A stretch of 64,000 bases of DNA from the NCBI GenBank assembly GCA_964035545.1, contig OZ037769.1:17427633-17491632 (forward strand), written 5' to 3'. This document shows positions 1-11,248 of this stretch, piece after piece. The notes beneath the pieces were generated by a model. That model searched no databases. It saw nothing but the letters and a program-made list of their open reading frames with translations, and was not told where the DNA came from. The stretch comes from Bugula neritina. Its lineage: Eukaryota; Bryozoa; Gymnolaemata; Cheilostomatida; Bugulidae. How positions within the stretch are numbered: position 1 is the first letter of the stretch; each line of letters starts with the position of its first letter. The position numbers and the translations under genes are program-made.

Positions 1-208
1 AATTATTCAGTGTAGGGTACATATCCTCAGTGTAGGGTACATATCCTCAGTGTAGGGTACATATCCTCAGTGTAGGGTACATATCCTCAGTGTAGGGTAC
101 ATATCCTCAGTGTAGGGTACATATCCTCAGTGTAGGGTACACATCCTCAGTGTAGGGTACACATCCTCAGTGTAGGGTACATATCCTCAGTGTAGAGTAC
201 ATATCCTC
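1..208. repeat. 20-bp minisatellite, cut by the window edge
   Basis: About ten head-to-tail copies of a 20-bp unit (TCAGTGTAGGGTACATATCC) with rare single-base changes. The array ends about 14 bp before the first recognisable UBA6 exon, so it probably sits at the end of an intron of that gene. It runs off the left edge. Confidence 0.95.
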
Positions 209-221
209 TTGTAGAAAATAG

Positions 222-3200
222 TGGTGGATGACAGTGAGGCAGCGCCGGCTGACGTGGAGGACATGGAAGCTGATGAGAAAGAGATCCTGGACGTGCTGGA
301 CGTGGTTCATAGGAGACACAACTCCAACAAGTGTGAGTCATAGTATATAGTTCCAGGGGTGTAGCCGGAAGGGGGTGTAGACAGCAACTCTCCCTATCTC
401 TGCACTCAGCTAAGCTCATCACAAAATCTTTACTTCAAAATATTTGTATATAATATGTATTGAATGTTTCTCTAGATGTTTCGTAGTTGTCTTCTCATTT
501 CTCCAGGATTATTGTTGCATGAAGTTATGAAAAAGCAGCAGTTGGTGGGAAACGGGAGGACAACTGCTTACACTCTGTGTTTATTGAGATATTGTCATGT
601 TGTAGATTTTAGAGACATGATTTCCCAGGAGTTTGAGAAAGATGACGACTCCAACGGTCACATTGACTACATCGTAGCCACTGCTGTGAGTTTACCTACA
701 TGGCCTTTAAATTACCTGCTAGTAAGGGAGCTGGGCTAGTTGACTGGAGGGCTAATTAACTGCTGGGCTAGTTGGCTGCTGGGCTAGTTGACTGGAGGGC
801 TAGTTGGCTGCTGGGCTAGTTGACTGGAGGGCTAGTTGACTGGAGGGCTAGTTGACTGGAGGGCTAGTTGACTGCTGGGCTAGTTGACTGGAGGGCTAGT
901 TGACTGGAGGGCTAGTCGACTGGAGGGCTAGTTTACTGGAGGGCTAGTTTACTGGAGGGCTAGTTTACTGGAGGACTAGTTGACTGCTGGGCTAGTTTAC
1001 TGGAGGGCTAGTTGACTGTTGGGCTAGTTTACTGGAGGGCTAGTTGACTGGTGGGCTAGTTTACTGGAGGGCTAGTTTACTGGAAGGCTAGTTGACTGTT
1101 GGGCTAGTTTACTGGAGGGCTAGTTGACTGCTGGGCTAGTTTACTGGAGGGCTAGTTGACTGCTGGGCTAGTTCACTGGAGGGCTAGTTGACTGCTGGGC
1201 TAGTTGACTGCTGGGCTAGTTTACTGGAGGGCTAGTTGACTGCTGGGCTAGTTTGCTGGAGGGCTAGTTGGCTGGAAAGCTAGTTGACTGTTAGATCAGT
1301 TACTGGAGGCGCCAGGGGGAGGGGGGTTTGGGGTTAAGACTTGTAGGTTAGTAGATTCAATGTAAGAGAGCTGGTAGTTGTAGTCCAGCCCTCAGCCATG
1401 TAATACAGCAGCTTAACGTTTAGATATACAGTTGGTAGAGTTAGGGCTATTCCACTCTAACATGTGCAGGGAAGTCTGTTTTCACCTCTTTGCAACGCGA
1501 GGAGAATATTTCCTTTACCCTCGAGTGGTCTGGGGATTTCCTCAGTCCACAGTTTCTGCTGATCGCGTAGTGATTGTGCAGTTTTATACATCAAATAGCT
1601 GTCACATTCCTTGCCAGTGCATTGACAGTGTTACACACACCTTGCAGGGACTGTCACTCATAATTAATGATAGATTATAAGCAACCATGTTGTATACAAT
1701 GTGGTGTTGCCATGGAAACGTTTGCAGATCACTCACAATTTAATAAGTGCTTCATCATGATGTAGATGATTTATGGAGCAGGTCAATAATTGATGATATC
1801 TTCAAATATGTACCTTTGGCCTGTAGCCAGTGTTTCTGGGATACATTTCACTGCTCACTCAGTTAGCTGTTCATCAGACTCGTGTCTGGTAATGGGCCGG
1901 GTTACCGTGACCGTGCATATTTAATTCACTGCATTTCCTGTCCTTTTTCTGCGTACATATATCCAGTTGAAGAATTTCTAATACTTGTTGAATAAAATGC
2001 AAATCCAATGTATGTCATTCTTGTGATATTTTTACTAGTTAGTAATATAATGTACTAAGTAGTAATATAATATACTAACTAATAGTAATATAATATACTA
2101 GCTAGTAATATAATATACTAACTAATAATATAATATACTAACTAGTAATATAATATACTAACTAGTAGTATAATATACTAACTAGTAATGTAATGTACTA
2201 ACTAGTAGTAATATAATATACTAACTAGTAATATAATGTACTAACTAGTAATATAATATACTAACTAGTAGTAATATAATATGACATGCTGTACTATAGA
2301 ATCTGAGAGCTGAGATGTATGGAATAGCCACTAGTGACAGATACAGTATTAAGAGAGTTGCCGGGAAGATAATTCCAGCTATAGCTACGACCACTGCTAC
2401 TGTGGCCGGTTTGGTGAGTCCACAGTCTCTACTCTCAGTACTACTCTACTCTCAGTACTACTCTACTCTCAGTACTACTCTACTCTCAGTACTACTCTAC
2501 TCTCAGTACTACTCTACTCACAGTACTACTCTACTCACAGTACTACTCTACTCACAGTACTACTCTACTCACAGTACTACTCTACTCTACTCTCAGTACT
2601 ACTCTACTCTCAGTACTACTCTGCTCTACTCTCAGTTGAAGTTAGCGTTAGGGAAGTGTTTAGTCTGAGAATGTGTCTGCTGCAGGTAGCAATTGAACTC
2701 TTCAAACTAATCAGAAAATCGTCTCTAGAAGATTATAAAAACTGCTTCTTGAACCTGGCTTTACCTGCCGTGGTGTTATCAGAGCCTGGAGCTGCTAAAG
2801 TTACTCAAATTAGGTGAGTGGGTAGGGAATGAGACTAAGTGGGTAGTGAGTAGTGAGTGAGTCTGAGTGAGTAGTGAGTGAGTCTGAGTGGGTAGTGAGT
2901 AGTGAGTGAGTCTGAGTGAGTAGAGAGTGAGTCTGAGTGGGTAGTGAGTAGTGAGTAGAGAGTGAGACTGAGTGGGTAGTGAGTAATGAGTGAATCTCTA
3001 AACAATTGGTTGAATTTTGTTTACATTTCTGGAAACTTACTGGCTTTTCACAATTCAAGTTTCTTTCTTTGAGCATTTATTTCCAGCTAACTTGTGTTGC
3101 GTAGCTCCTACTGTAGTATTATATATATATATGACAGGGACGGTCTCTCATTCACCCTATGGGATAAACTGCGTGTTCAAGGGACTGAGTCTATGACCAT

Positions 3201-3863
3201 GAATGATTTCATTGCTAAGGTCAAGGTGAGGTCACATAACAAAACACACTTAGCTAGGCTGTTAGATTATATAATACCGCATTGGGCCTCCCATATTATG
3301 TGGTGCTTGCTTTATCTTTATGGCGCCATTCAAATGATGCTGCAATATTATTGATTGTTGATTGACAGGAAGTGATGCAATTGGAAGTGGACATGGTGCT
3401 TCAAGGTTCTAGAATCATCTATTCGGCTATCTTGCCCACACATCGGAAAAAGATCAAAGAAAAGTAAGTGTAGTAGTGCAGTGTTACTAAGGTAAGTGTA
3501 GTAGTGTTACTAAGGTAAGTGTAGTAGTGCAGTGTTACTAAGGTAAGTGTAGTAGTATAGTGTTACTAAGGTAAGTGTAGTAGTGCAGTGTTACTAAGGT
3601 AAGTGTGGTAGTGCAGTGTTACTAAGGTAAGTGTAGTAGTTCAGTGTTACTAAGGTAAGTGAAGTAGTGCAGTGTTACTAAGGTAAGTGTATAAGTAGGG
3701 TTTTGTCACTCAGTAATTCAATTTACAAAATTTTAGAATGAGCTCGTTGGTGAGGATTCAGGGTGTGAAACCTTACATTGACTTGACTGTCTGCTTTGGT
3801 GGCCTGTCAGATGAAGTGTCAATGGATGTGCCACCTGTCAGATACCTGCTACCACCTGTCTAG
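222..3863 (+). CDS. UBA6: UBA6-like ubiquitin-activating E1 enzyme, C-terminal part (7 exons)
   Basis: Exons read from splice signals: 222-330, 613-685, 2300-2413, 2686-2813, 3138-3225, 3369-3463, 3737-3863. They join in phase into 243 residues and a TAG stop; the 5' part lies left of the window. E1 enzymes activate ubiquitin with ATP and hand it as a thioester to E2 enzymes in cytosol and nucleus. The exons hold the conserved end of the second adenylation half ([51 protein letters not shown]) followed by the ubiquitin-fold domain that binds E2 (from [13 protein letters not shown] to VPPVRYL). The spelling [13 protein letters not shown] and the NCFLNLA context fit UBA6 better than UBA1 (recalled family knowledge). 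The catalytic cysteine is outside. Exons 222-330 and 613-685 are the least certain. Nearly every intron carries a minisatellite, and the final residues LLPPV and the stop lie in the first unit of another. Confidence 0.85.
723..1290. repeat. 16-bp minisatellite in a UBA6 intron
   Basis: About 34 copies of a 16-bp unit (TTGACTGGAGGGCTAG), with variants in which GGAGG becomes GCTGG and TTGAC becomes TTTAC. It lies in the intron between 685 and 2300 and starts about 40 bp after the splice donor. Confidence 0.9.
2029..2282. repeat. AT-rich ~20-bp minisatellite
   Basis: About 12 degenerate copies of ACTAACTAGTAATATAATAT. It ends about 18 bp before the UBA6 exon that begins at 2300. Confidence 0.85.
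2424..2632. repeat. 17-bp minisatellite after a UBA6 splice donor
   Basis: About a dozen copies of ACTCTACTCTCAGTACT. The array begins about 10 bp after the donor at 2414. Units contain CTCAG, so each copy resembles a 3' splice site. Confidence 0.85.
2814..2998. repeat. Minisatellite starting on a UBA6 splice donor
   Basis: Tandem GTGAGTGGGTAGTGAGTAG-type units. The first bases of the array are the donor itself (GTGAGT at 2814), so donor-like GTGAGT strings recur along the intron. Confidence 0.85.
3464..3692. repeat. 28-bp minisatellite repeating a splice donor
   Basis: Eight units of about 28 bp plus a partial ninth. Each begins GTAAGTG and ends TTACTAAG. The first GTAAGT is the real donor of the exon ending at 3463; the others are copies preceded by AAG, which is closer to the ideal donor context than the real one. 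Confidence 0.9.
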
Positions 3864-3995
3864 ACACCTGTCAGGTACCTGCTACCACCTGTCTAGACAC
3901 CTGCTACCACCTGTCAGACACCTGCTACCACCTGTCTAGACATCTGTCAGATACCTGTCAGACACCTATCAGATACCTGTCAGACACCTGTCCAC
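3840..3995. repeat. CACCTGTC/CACCTGCTAC repeat over the UBA6 stop codon
   Basis: Irregular tandem copies of ACCTGTCAGACACCTGCTAC-like units. The first copy contains the last codons and the TAG of the UBA6 reading frame; the rest would form the start of the 3' UTR. Confidence 0.8.
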
Positions 3996-4839
3996 AGTTT
4001 TGAATATGTTGACTCTAAAATTTCTTTTAATAATTTTTGTATTTCTTGTTATAATTTTCTAGCTGTTGAACTTCTGGTAATTTTCCTTTCCATATTTTCT
4101 ATTATTTTTCTGTCTTTTTATTCCTGAGGTCAACTTATCATTTTATTCATACCTGATGGTATTATTGCACAATAATATATTTATTCTCTCATTTCCTGTA
4201 CGTCATTACCAGGTGATGAAGGTATATAACCTATTGTTACATAACAACTCACATTATTTTGAAAATTAATTCCACTGTCCTTCGCCACATTTGGTATTGT
4301 CTTAGGAGCTGGTTTATACGTCTACTGCAGCTTTAAGTTCGTGCTAACATTATTCCAACAGTCGTGTACCTAGTTTATTTATTTCACTGAGAGTTCAAAT
4401 AGCTCTTTGAGAGGAAAGATGTTGTTTATATTTACTGGGAAAGAAAAGCAGAATGGGATATATAGATACACACGCCAGTCAGTATTATATAGAAAAATAT
4501 TTTTATCTGAAAAATATATATAAATGTTTCATATTGAAACATATGATTAGTTATAACAAGTTATAAATGAAACTAGTAATAAATTGTAACATTTTAGTAC
4601 ATGAAAACATTTATGATGCAATATTGCTTCGGCATGATTGTCATTTGAATATAAATGCGTAGCACGCTAGTATCAAATAAGTAGCTCCACAAATATATAA
4701 ACAGTTTAGTTTAAGATAAAAAGTAATAATCATTGCTTTGAAGTGATGATAAAAAGATTACAAAGACCGGCTGTATCTTCACACAATTATATATTAGACA
4801 CACTATAAATGTTTCTCATGACGTAACAGAGTAGGAAGT
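3996..4839. other. Intergenic gap between convergent genes
   Basis: AT-rich single-copy DNA between the 3' ends of the UBA6-like gene (plus) and the first DOMON gene (minus). It should hold both 3' UTRs. I see no other gene, repeat or RNA. Confidence 0.6.
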
Positions 4840-7800
4840 CTAGAGGTTGATGACCCAGGCTATTGAAGCCAGCAGTGCGGCAGCAACACAATTCCAACAT
4901 GGCCGAGTAGTGTAGGCAAAGTCAAAGACTACCGGCTGTCTCCTCAGATTATTGCTCTCTACAGTCGTTACCTCTTCATCAACATCTCCCTCTCCTCCCT
5001 CTTCTTCTTCTTCCTGTGTAAAGCATATCTTCTTCTCAGATCTGACGGGCGTAGTGCTGTGTTGGTTGAACATGCCGTTTGCCGCAAACCCATTTCCTTT
5101 TGCGAGCATCAAGTAGCGACATCCGTCAACTGAAATGTCGTCAGAGGCGGTATCATCTGTCTTACGAGTGATAACAGCCTCGGCCACGCCCTCATTCCAA
5201 CTCACCTGAATATCCTCATCTCCTCCCGCATCCCTCGCCGGTCTGCTGTACGCAGTGGCATACCTGCAGCACAACAAATCAGCTCCTTACGTCATAAATA
5301 TTCACACGTCTGTAGATTACTAACCTGAGGTTATTGTAAACTACAAATATTTACTATACTTAATGCAGGTGAATGTTTACATTAAACAGTATTTCTTACG
5401 TAAATGATTGGTAATAACTTCACCTATCAGATGGTACAAGGTCGCCCATCGCGCTGACCCCTACGTGAAGGACGTCAGTGTCCATCATGGCGATGTTATC
5501 CGAGATGCCGAGGGCCATCCACTCTCCTGATGTCAGCGGCGCACTCAGATTGAACACGACGGCTTTGTCACTCGGCAGGAACTTCCAGCTCACAGAAATC
5601 TTGTCTCCCTCAAACAGGTTCTTTGGTTTCTGTTCTGGAACTGTCAAACCAATCCAGAAATATCAAAGGGTGACAAGAAAAGTTGGCTATCGGGAGAAAG
5701 GTGTCTCAAACTAGACAACTATACGCCATGCATACAAAATTAATCTACTTGGGCTGGGCAAAATTTCATTTGCTGAAAACTAAACATAATGAAGCCCAAC
5801 CTATGCATATAAATTGGTAAAACTTCATACAATATTAGTTCTAAAATTTAATTTTGTTTGTCTCACCATCTAAGAAGTTGATACTGGCAGATCCCCTTTG
5901 ACCTCTATGTCCGTGATACATAAGGACATCCTTTCTATAGAAGAAGATGTCACTGACTGTACAGAGCTCCAGACCTGTTGGAGGATTGTGGTTGTAGTTG
6001 AGATGTTCCTGGCCATGTGCCCAGATGACGGTCATCACGGAGTCGGTGATAGAGTGGTCAAATGTCTCGGTAGCTGAAATCCAAAGAAGTTTTAATATTT
6101 TATAATTCAGAAGATGCATCTTGTAGCTTAGTTCTAATATATTATTTTCAATCTAGCTTTATAAAGTGCTTGCTCACAGTGAAATATGATACACCCTCTC
6201 AAATCAGAGAGATTTATGAAAGCTTTTGGATAATTCTCAAACAGTCCCCTCTGCAAACCGTTGCTAACTCACCACTGTGACATGCTTGATTTGTATCTAA
6301 AACTTGTTAAAACTGGCATATGTACGAGAAGGCCTAGCGCCATTAATAGATTTTGTAAAACTATTATCAAATATTTACCTTCCAGTTTTTTCCTGAAGAG
6401 GATTGTAGTCTCTCCGTTTACTTCTTCTCCTATGGCAGCAGTTAGACTGTTCTCTGCACCATAATATGTGTCAGCTTTTGGGGTACTCCTGTCTCGAGAG
6501 AAGGCATCATAAATACGAGACCTTTGACCTCTGGCAGCCATGATCACCATGTCAGTGCAATCCATTGGGTCTGAAAGTAAGTGCTTTAATAATTGGTGAA
6601 CTTGTTATGTACTATGGTTAAGGCCTAAATAATTTAAATTCAATCAAAATATGGGAGAGTAATCTTGAAATAACTTTTTTAATTCAAGATGGTAACTGTT
6701 CAATAAACACAAAGTTCAAAGCTCCCTGCAGATTTCTCAGCATAAAACGCCAACTTGCATTCTGAATAAGTACTGCACAGCTAGTATGGATTATGTACAA
6801 TAATAACTTCAGTTTCAAACTCACGGCCAACTCTGCCTGTAGGTACTCCAGGCTCTGCGGTTGATCCAGGTTCTGCAGTTGATACAGGTTCTGCAGTTGA
6901 TCCCGGTTCTGCAGTTGATATCGGCCCTGCAGTTGATCCAGGCTCTGCAGTTGATCCCGGTTCTGCAGTTGATCCAGGTTCTGCAGTTGATCCCGGTTCT
7001 GCAGTTGATCCCGGTTCTGCAGTTGATATCGGCTCTGCAGTTGATCCCGGTTCTGCAGTTGATATTGGCTCTGCAGTTGATCCCGGCTCTGCAGTTGATA
7101 TCGGCTCTGCAGTTGATCCAGGTTCTGCAGTTGATCCCGGTTCTGCAGTTGATCCCGGTTCTGCAGTTGATATCGGCTCTGCAGTTGATCCCGGCTCTGC
7201 AGTTGATCCCGGCTCTGCAGTTGATCCCGGTTCTGCAGTTGATCCCGGTTCTGCAGTTGATATCGGCTCTGCAGTTGATCCCGGTTCTGCAGTTGATATT
7301 GGCTCTGCAGTTGATCCCGGCTCTGCAGTTGATATCGGCTCTGCAGTTGATCCAGGTTCTGCAGTTGATCCCGGTTCTGCAGTTGATCCCGGTTCTGCAG
7401 TTGATATCGGCTCTGCAGTTGATCCCGGCTCTGCAGTTGATCCCGGTTCTGCAGTTGATCCCGGTTCTGCAGTTGATCCCGGCTCTACAGTTGATCCCGA
7501 TTCTGCAGTTGATCCCGATTCTGCAGTTGATCCCGGTTCTGCAGTTGATCCCGGCTCTGCAGTTGATCCCGGCTCTGCAGTGGATCCTGGTTCAGGTGTG
7601 ACATCTGGGCCTGGCTTACTTCCTGTCTCCATTTTGCATTTATATTGGGTCAGGGACTCATTCAAATCCTGAGCTGTAAATACAGAAACTGGCTCCAGTT
7701 AGCAACTTATTCAGACTAAAGACTGATTCACAACCCCGAAAATGAATTGACATCTTATTGGTAACAAACAAAACATAACTTGAGAAGTTGATGTTAAAAG

Positions 7801-10800
7801 TAGCAAAAAGAGATAGCAGAAAATGTAGTCTAAAACCAATGAACATGAGTCTTGGCAGGTGATGCAGTGACTGTCAACATATCTGCAGTTGGGCAACTTA
7901 CAACGAATGTACTCCAGACTTGAGTTTATCCAAATGCCAGCTTCTCTCTTCTTTAAGCGGGAAACCATTTTTCCATCATCTGGATAAGAAGTTACCTCGT
8001 CATCTTGATTGCTTCCATCATCCTCGCCACTTTCCGCTTCTGGAACAACCTCTGACTTGATTGTAGCTACAGATCATATAATAGACTTGGTTAGACAAAA
8101 CCTGTGTTGCTCAATGGCTGCAGGAAAATCTGCTTACAGTTTAGTCATTCTGATAATCAAAGACATGCCACAGAGACGAGACAGTACTCGTAGAGCATCT
8201 TAGTTACTCTTTGTAGTTTGTATATTCAGCATTATTTTCATTATATTATATATATTATATTATGTTTACATTATATGTTTTATAAACTGTAGAGTGTTTG
8301 AGAAGTTATAAAAACTGTAAATGTATGACTTTCACTGAATGAGTTTCTAGATTACCACTATTTGTCTTGTTATCAGATTAAACTCAACTGCATACGTATT
8401 CTCTCACCTTCCTTATCAATATGTCTGCAGTTAATGGATTCGGTAGGTTTCCATCCAATACCAACCCAAGTTTCTGTTTTCGCTTTAACAACTATCTCAA
8501 TCTCATCACCAATAACTCTGTGATGCAGAGCATATGTATCAGCCAACACCCGCTGAGTGTAGAGGGAAAGATCTAATTCAGCCAATGAGCTCACAGAAGA
8601 CATCTGTAACAACCAATGAAAATACAGTTTATTATATATATAATTATAGGCAAATAGACATTATCCCAGTAAAAGCGTATCCAAGAAGCTATTCTTTCAG
8701 CTTCGATTTTTTAGCAAGAGAACCACACTTGCTTACCTTTCCACACTTTTCACCGAAGTAACCTGCAGCACAGTAGCACTGCTTTCTCGGACTAGACACG
8801 GCGTGTGTATCAAAACATTCTCCTCCATTTAGACAGTCTGAGTCCACTTCACACTCATCTGAAACCCAGAATATGACAGCATGAGTCACTGTGAGCTAAA
8901 CGTAGCGGGGGAGGGGGGAGGAGGGGCGGAGTAAATCAGTTAGAGTGAGTTAGTTTAAAAAGTAAACCAGTTTATAGAGTTGGTTGAGTAAGTTAATTTG
9001 CATGTAGAGTGAAACAAAATAACGCAAGTTTAGGTTGCATTAACTTATGAAAAGTTGCAACTTTAGTCTTTTGAGTCATTTTTGAGATGTCAGCCTAAAC
9101 TGGTAAAACAAAATAAGCAGTAACTTTATATTGAATTCATCTTCAATATTCTGTTGCGTGTAGCTATAACTCTGATTTACTGTATCCAGAGTTGTGGGCC
9201 AACTGTGTCTGTTCAGCATTACACCAACTTAGCACGAAATTTTGCTGACACACTTAATTACACAGCCTTTTATGTCACCTCTAGCAATAAATTTATTTAT
9301 CAAAGTTGTCTTTGTTAAATACTCTATGCATAAACGAAAAACACAAGTTTACCCACCCCAATATTGACATCTGTCTCCGTAGTAGAACTTGTCACACTGA
9401 CATCTTCCATTCTGATAGGTTCCTTTGTTAGAGCAGAACTGAGAGGGGCTAGTAATGACCCTCACATCAGCACATGTCCAGAAGATGTAGTTTGGTCCCC
9501 ACTCTAAGGCCTGGCGTACCAACCTGAGGGTGCAGTTCTCACAGGTAAAGTTAGCTGGTATCAGGACAGTAGCAGACGTGGCTCTGTAACAGAGGAGTCA
9601 TTATATAGAATACCAAACTACTTGTACAGTTATGGAAGTCGTCTAGCATAGAAAGTATACCAGTTACATCAGTCATCTACTATCCAATCAGATTACTTGA
9701 AACAAACAATCTAAAACATATTAGGTTATTGGTTAAACTTGATGAAAAGCAGTACTTGAACATCATGCCAAGAATCTTGTTACTAAGTTGATAGACAATG
9801 AATTACACAATCATCATAATTGATTTGCCAAGTGCTACAACAGTGTTAAATATAACTACTTGTTGAATACCCTAGCAAGGTAAAGCATAAAATAGAATGT
9901 GGTACGTATGAGTTATAGTATTCAACACATAGTAGCTGTAGTGGGTGTATTTCCTCTCCTTTAGTGTAGCCAGTGGAAAGTCACACACACTGAGCTCTAT
10001 TGTCTATATTCAAAGGTGTGTATTGAATCCTAATTGATTGATATTTGCTGCGTCATGCTCACTACAACTCAGCTCAAACTTGTTTATTCCCTGTAAAGTT
10101 CTGACTCGAAGTTTATATAGTATTTGTTGTTATTTTATATTATAAGAAAAAGAGAGAAAACAATTTGAAGTTTTTAAGAAATATCAGTAAAGCAAATCAA
10201 AGTATCAGCTGTTCTGATAACTCTACTATCTGTTGATAGAGTTATTTATGTGTATAAGCAAAGCTTGTCATCATTACAAACATAGATATTCTTCTTTGTT
10301 ATTAAAATGTTTGAATTAAGTGCTGGCTGCATTTAACACTTAGCAGTACAATGCATGATTAGTACAGTAGTTAGAGTCTTACACAGTACTATGTTGATCA
10401 CAACTAATACTAAATATTAATGTGAATGAAAATACTTTTATTGGTTTAAACCTGAAACAAATGCTGATTCTGTTAATGTCCCATCTACACTTACTTTGTG
10501 TCATCTACACTTACATTATTTCATACACACTTACGTCGCGTCGTCTGCGCCAGTGAACTCTGACCCGTCAGCTGGTAGGATTGACATAGGATTCTCATCC
10601 TTCTCGTCCAGCAGCTCCACTCTGTATCCACCCTAGAATATGATGGACTAGAGTGTTAGCAGCTAGCAACTAGCAGTCTAAGGTAGCCTAGGTACCATGG
10701 TAATAACAGCTCACATATAACGAGTGGGTATAGGAAGCACCCTACTTACTCTGTGAGGATAACCCAGGTGCCAGGTTACAGTCAAGTTGTATCCAGCCCT

Positions 10801-11248
10801 CAGCTCTGAAAGAGGTTCTCCTGAAGATAATAATTGAAGATATTCATAAGTTTATGGGCGGAGTTAAGTTTAAACTTTGAACTTTCAAGTCTACTTATAG
10901 TAGCTAAGCTGTGTGTTGCAGCAGCTAAGAACGACATGCGACAGAATAAACACATGTATAATGAAATAACACTGTTTGAGCATAGAGCAGTCTGTAGATG
11001 ATAGCTAAGGTACTATAATTGAATATTTCATAAAGGAAGTGGATCAGGGATAATGCTCCACTACGTGTACTTCTAGAGCTAAGGCTATGTGACTCACCTT
11101 TAGGTTGACCTCCACAAGGACCTGGGGTCCTGCCGTTATCCTGGAAGTCATAGTCGACTCTACGAGGAAGCGGATAGGTGAGAGACACGTGGGACCAGCT
11201 ACTTCCTAGCTGAAGGGAGAAGACAACAAGGAGGGGCAGTAGACTCAT
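4840..11248 (-). CDS. LPMO-like/EGF/double-DOMON surface protein, paralogue 1 (12 exons)
   Basis: Exons in transcript order: 11248-11098, 10820-10750, 10632-10535, 9583-9357, 8858-8737, 8603-8408, 8066-7902, 7673-6825, 6570-6379, 6073-5867, 5640-5424, 5263-4840. All have GT..AG borders and join in phase into 972 residues. Residues 1-19 are a signal peptide; cleavage would expose His20 (HVSLTYPLPR). A second histidine in PHRGGY (about 73), PGPCGG and FWTCADVRV (141-149) recall the histidine-brace fold of LPMO/BIM1-type copper proteins. Two EGF modules follow (about 157-222), then DOMON 1 (about 224-757), split by a 340-residue linker that includes about 39 STAEPG repeats, then DOMON 2 (760-930) with a Met-Met in ISDNIAMMDTD. 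The hydrophobic tail (CVAAALLASIAWVINL) suggests a membrane or GPI anchor. Copper and heme binding are inferred. A related gene follows at 13134-21863. Confidence 0.8.
6849..7590 (-). repeat. Coding 18-bp array (STAEPG repeats)
   Basis: About 39 copies of an 18-bp unit inside the eighth exon of paralogue 1, read on the minus strand as STAEPG with variants STAEPI and STAESG. The length of 18 keeps frame, so copy number can change without breaking the gene. The paralogue has unrelated Pro/Glu/Ser/Thr-rich sequence at the same place. Confidence 0.95.

Noticed and set aside
6861-7601. Plus-strand ORF of LQLIPV repeats
   Set aside because: It is the reverse of the STAEPG coding array; the minus-strand exon has matching splice sites and a paralogue.
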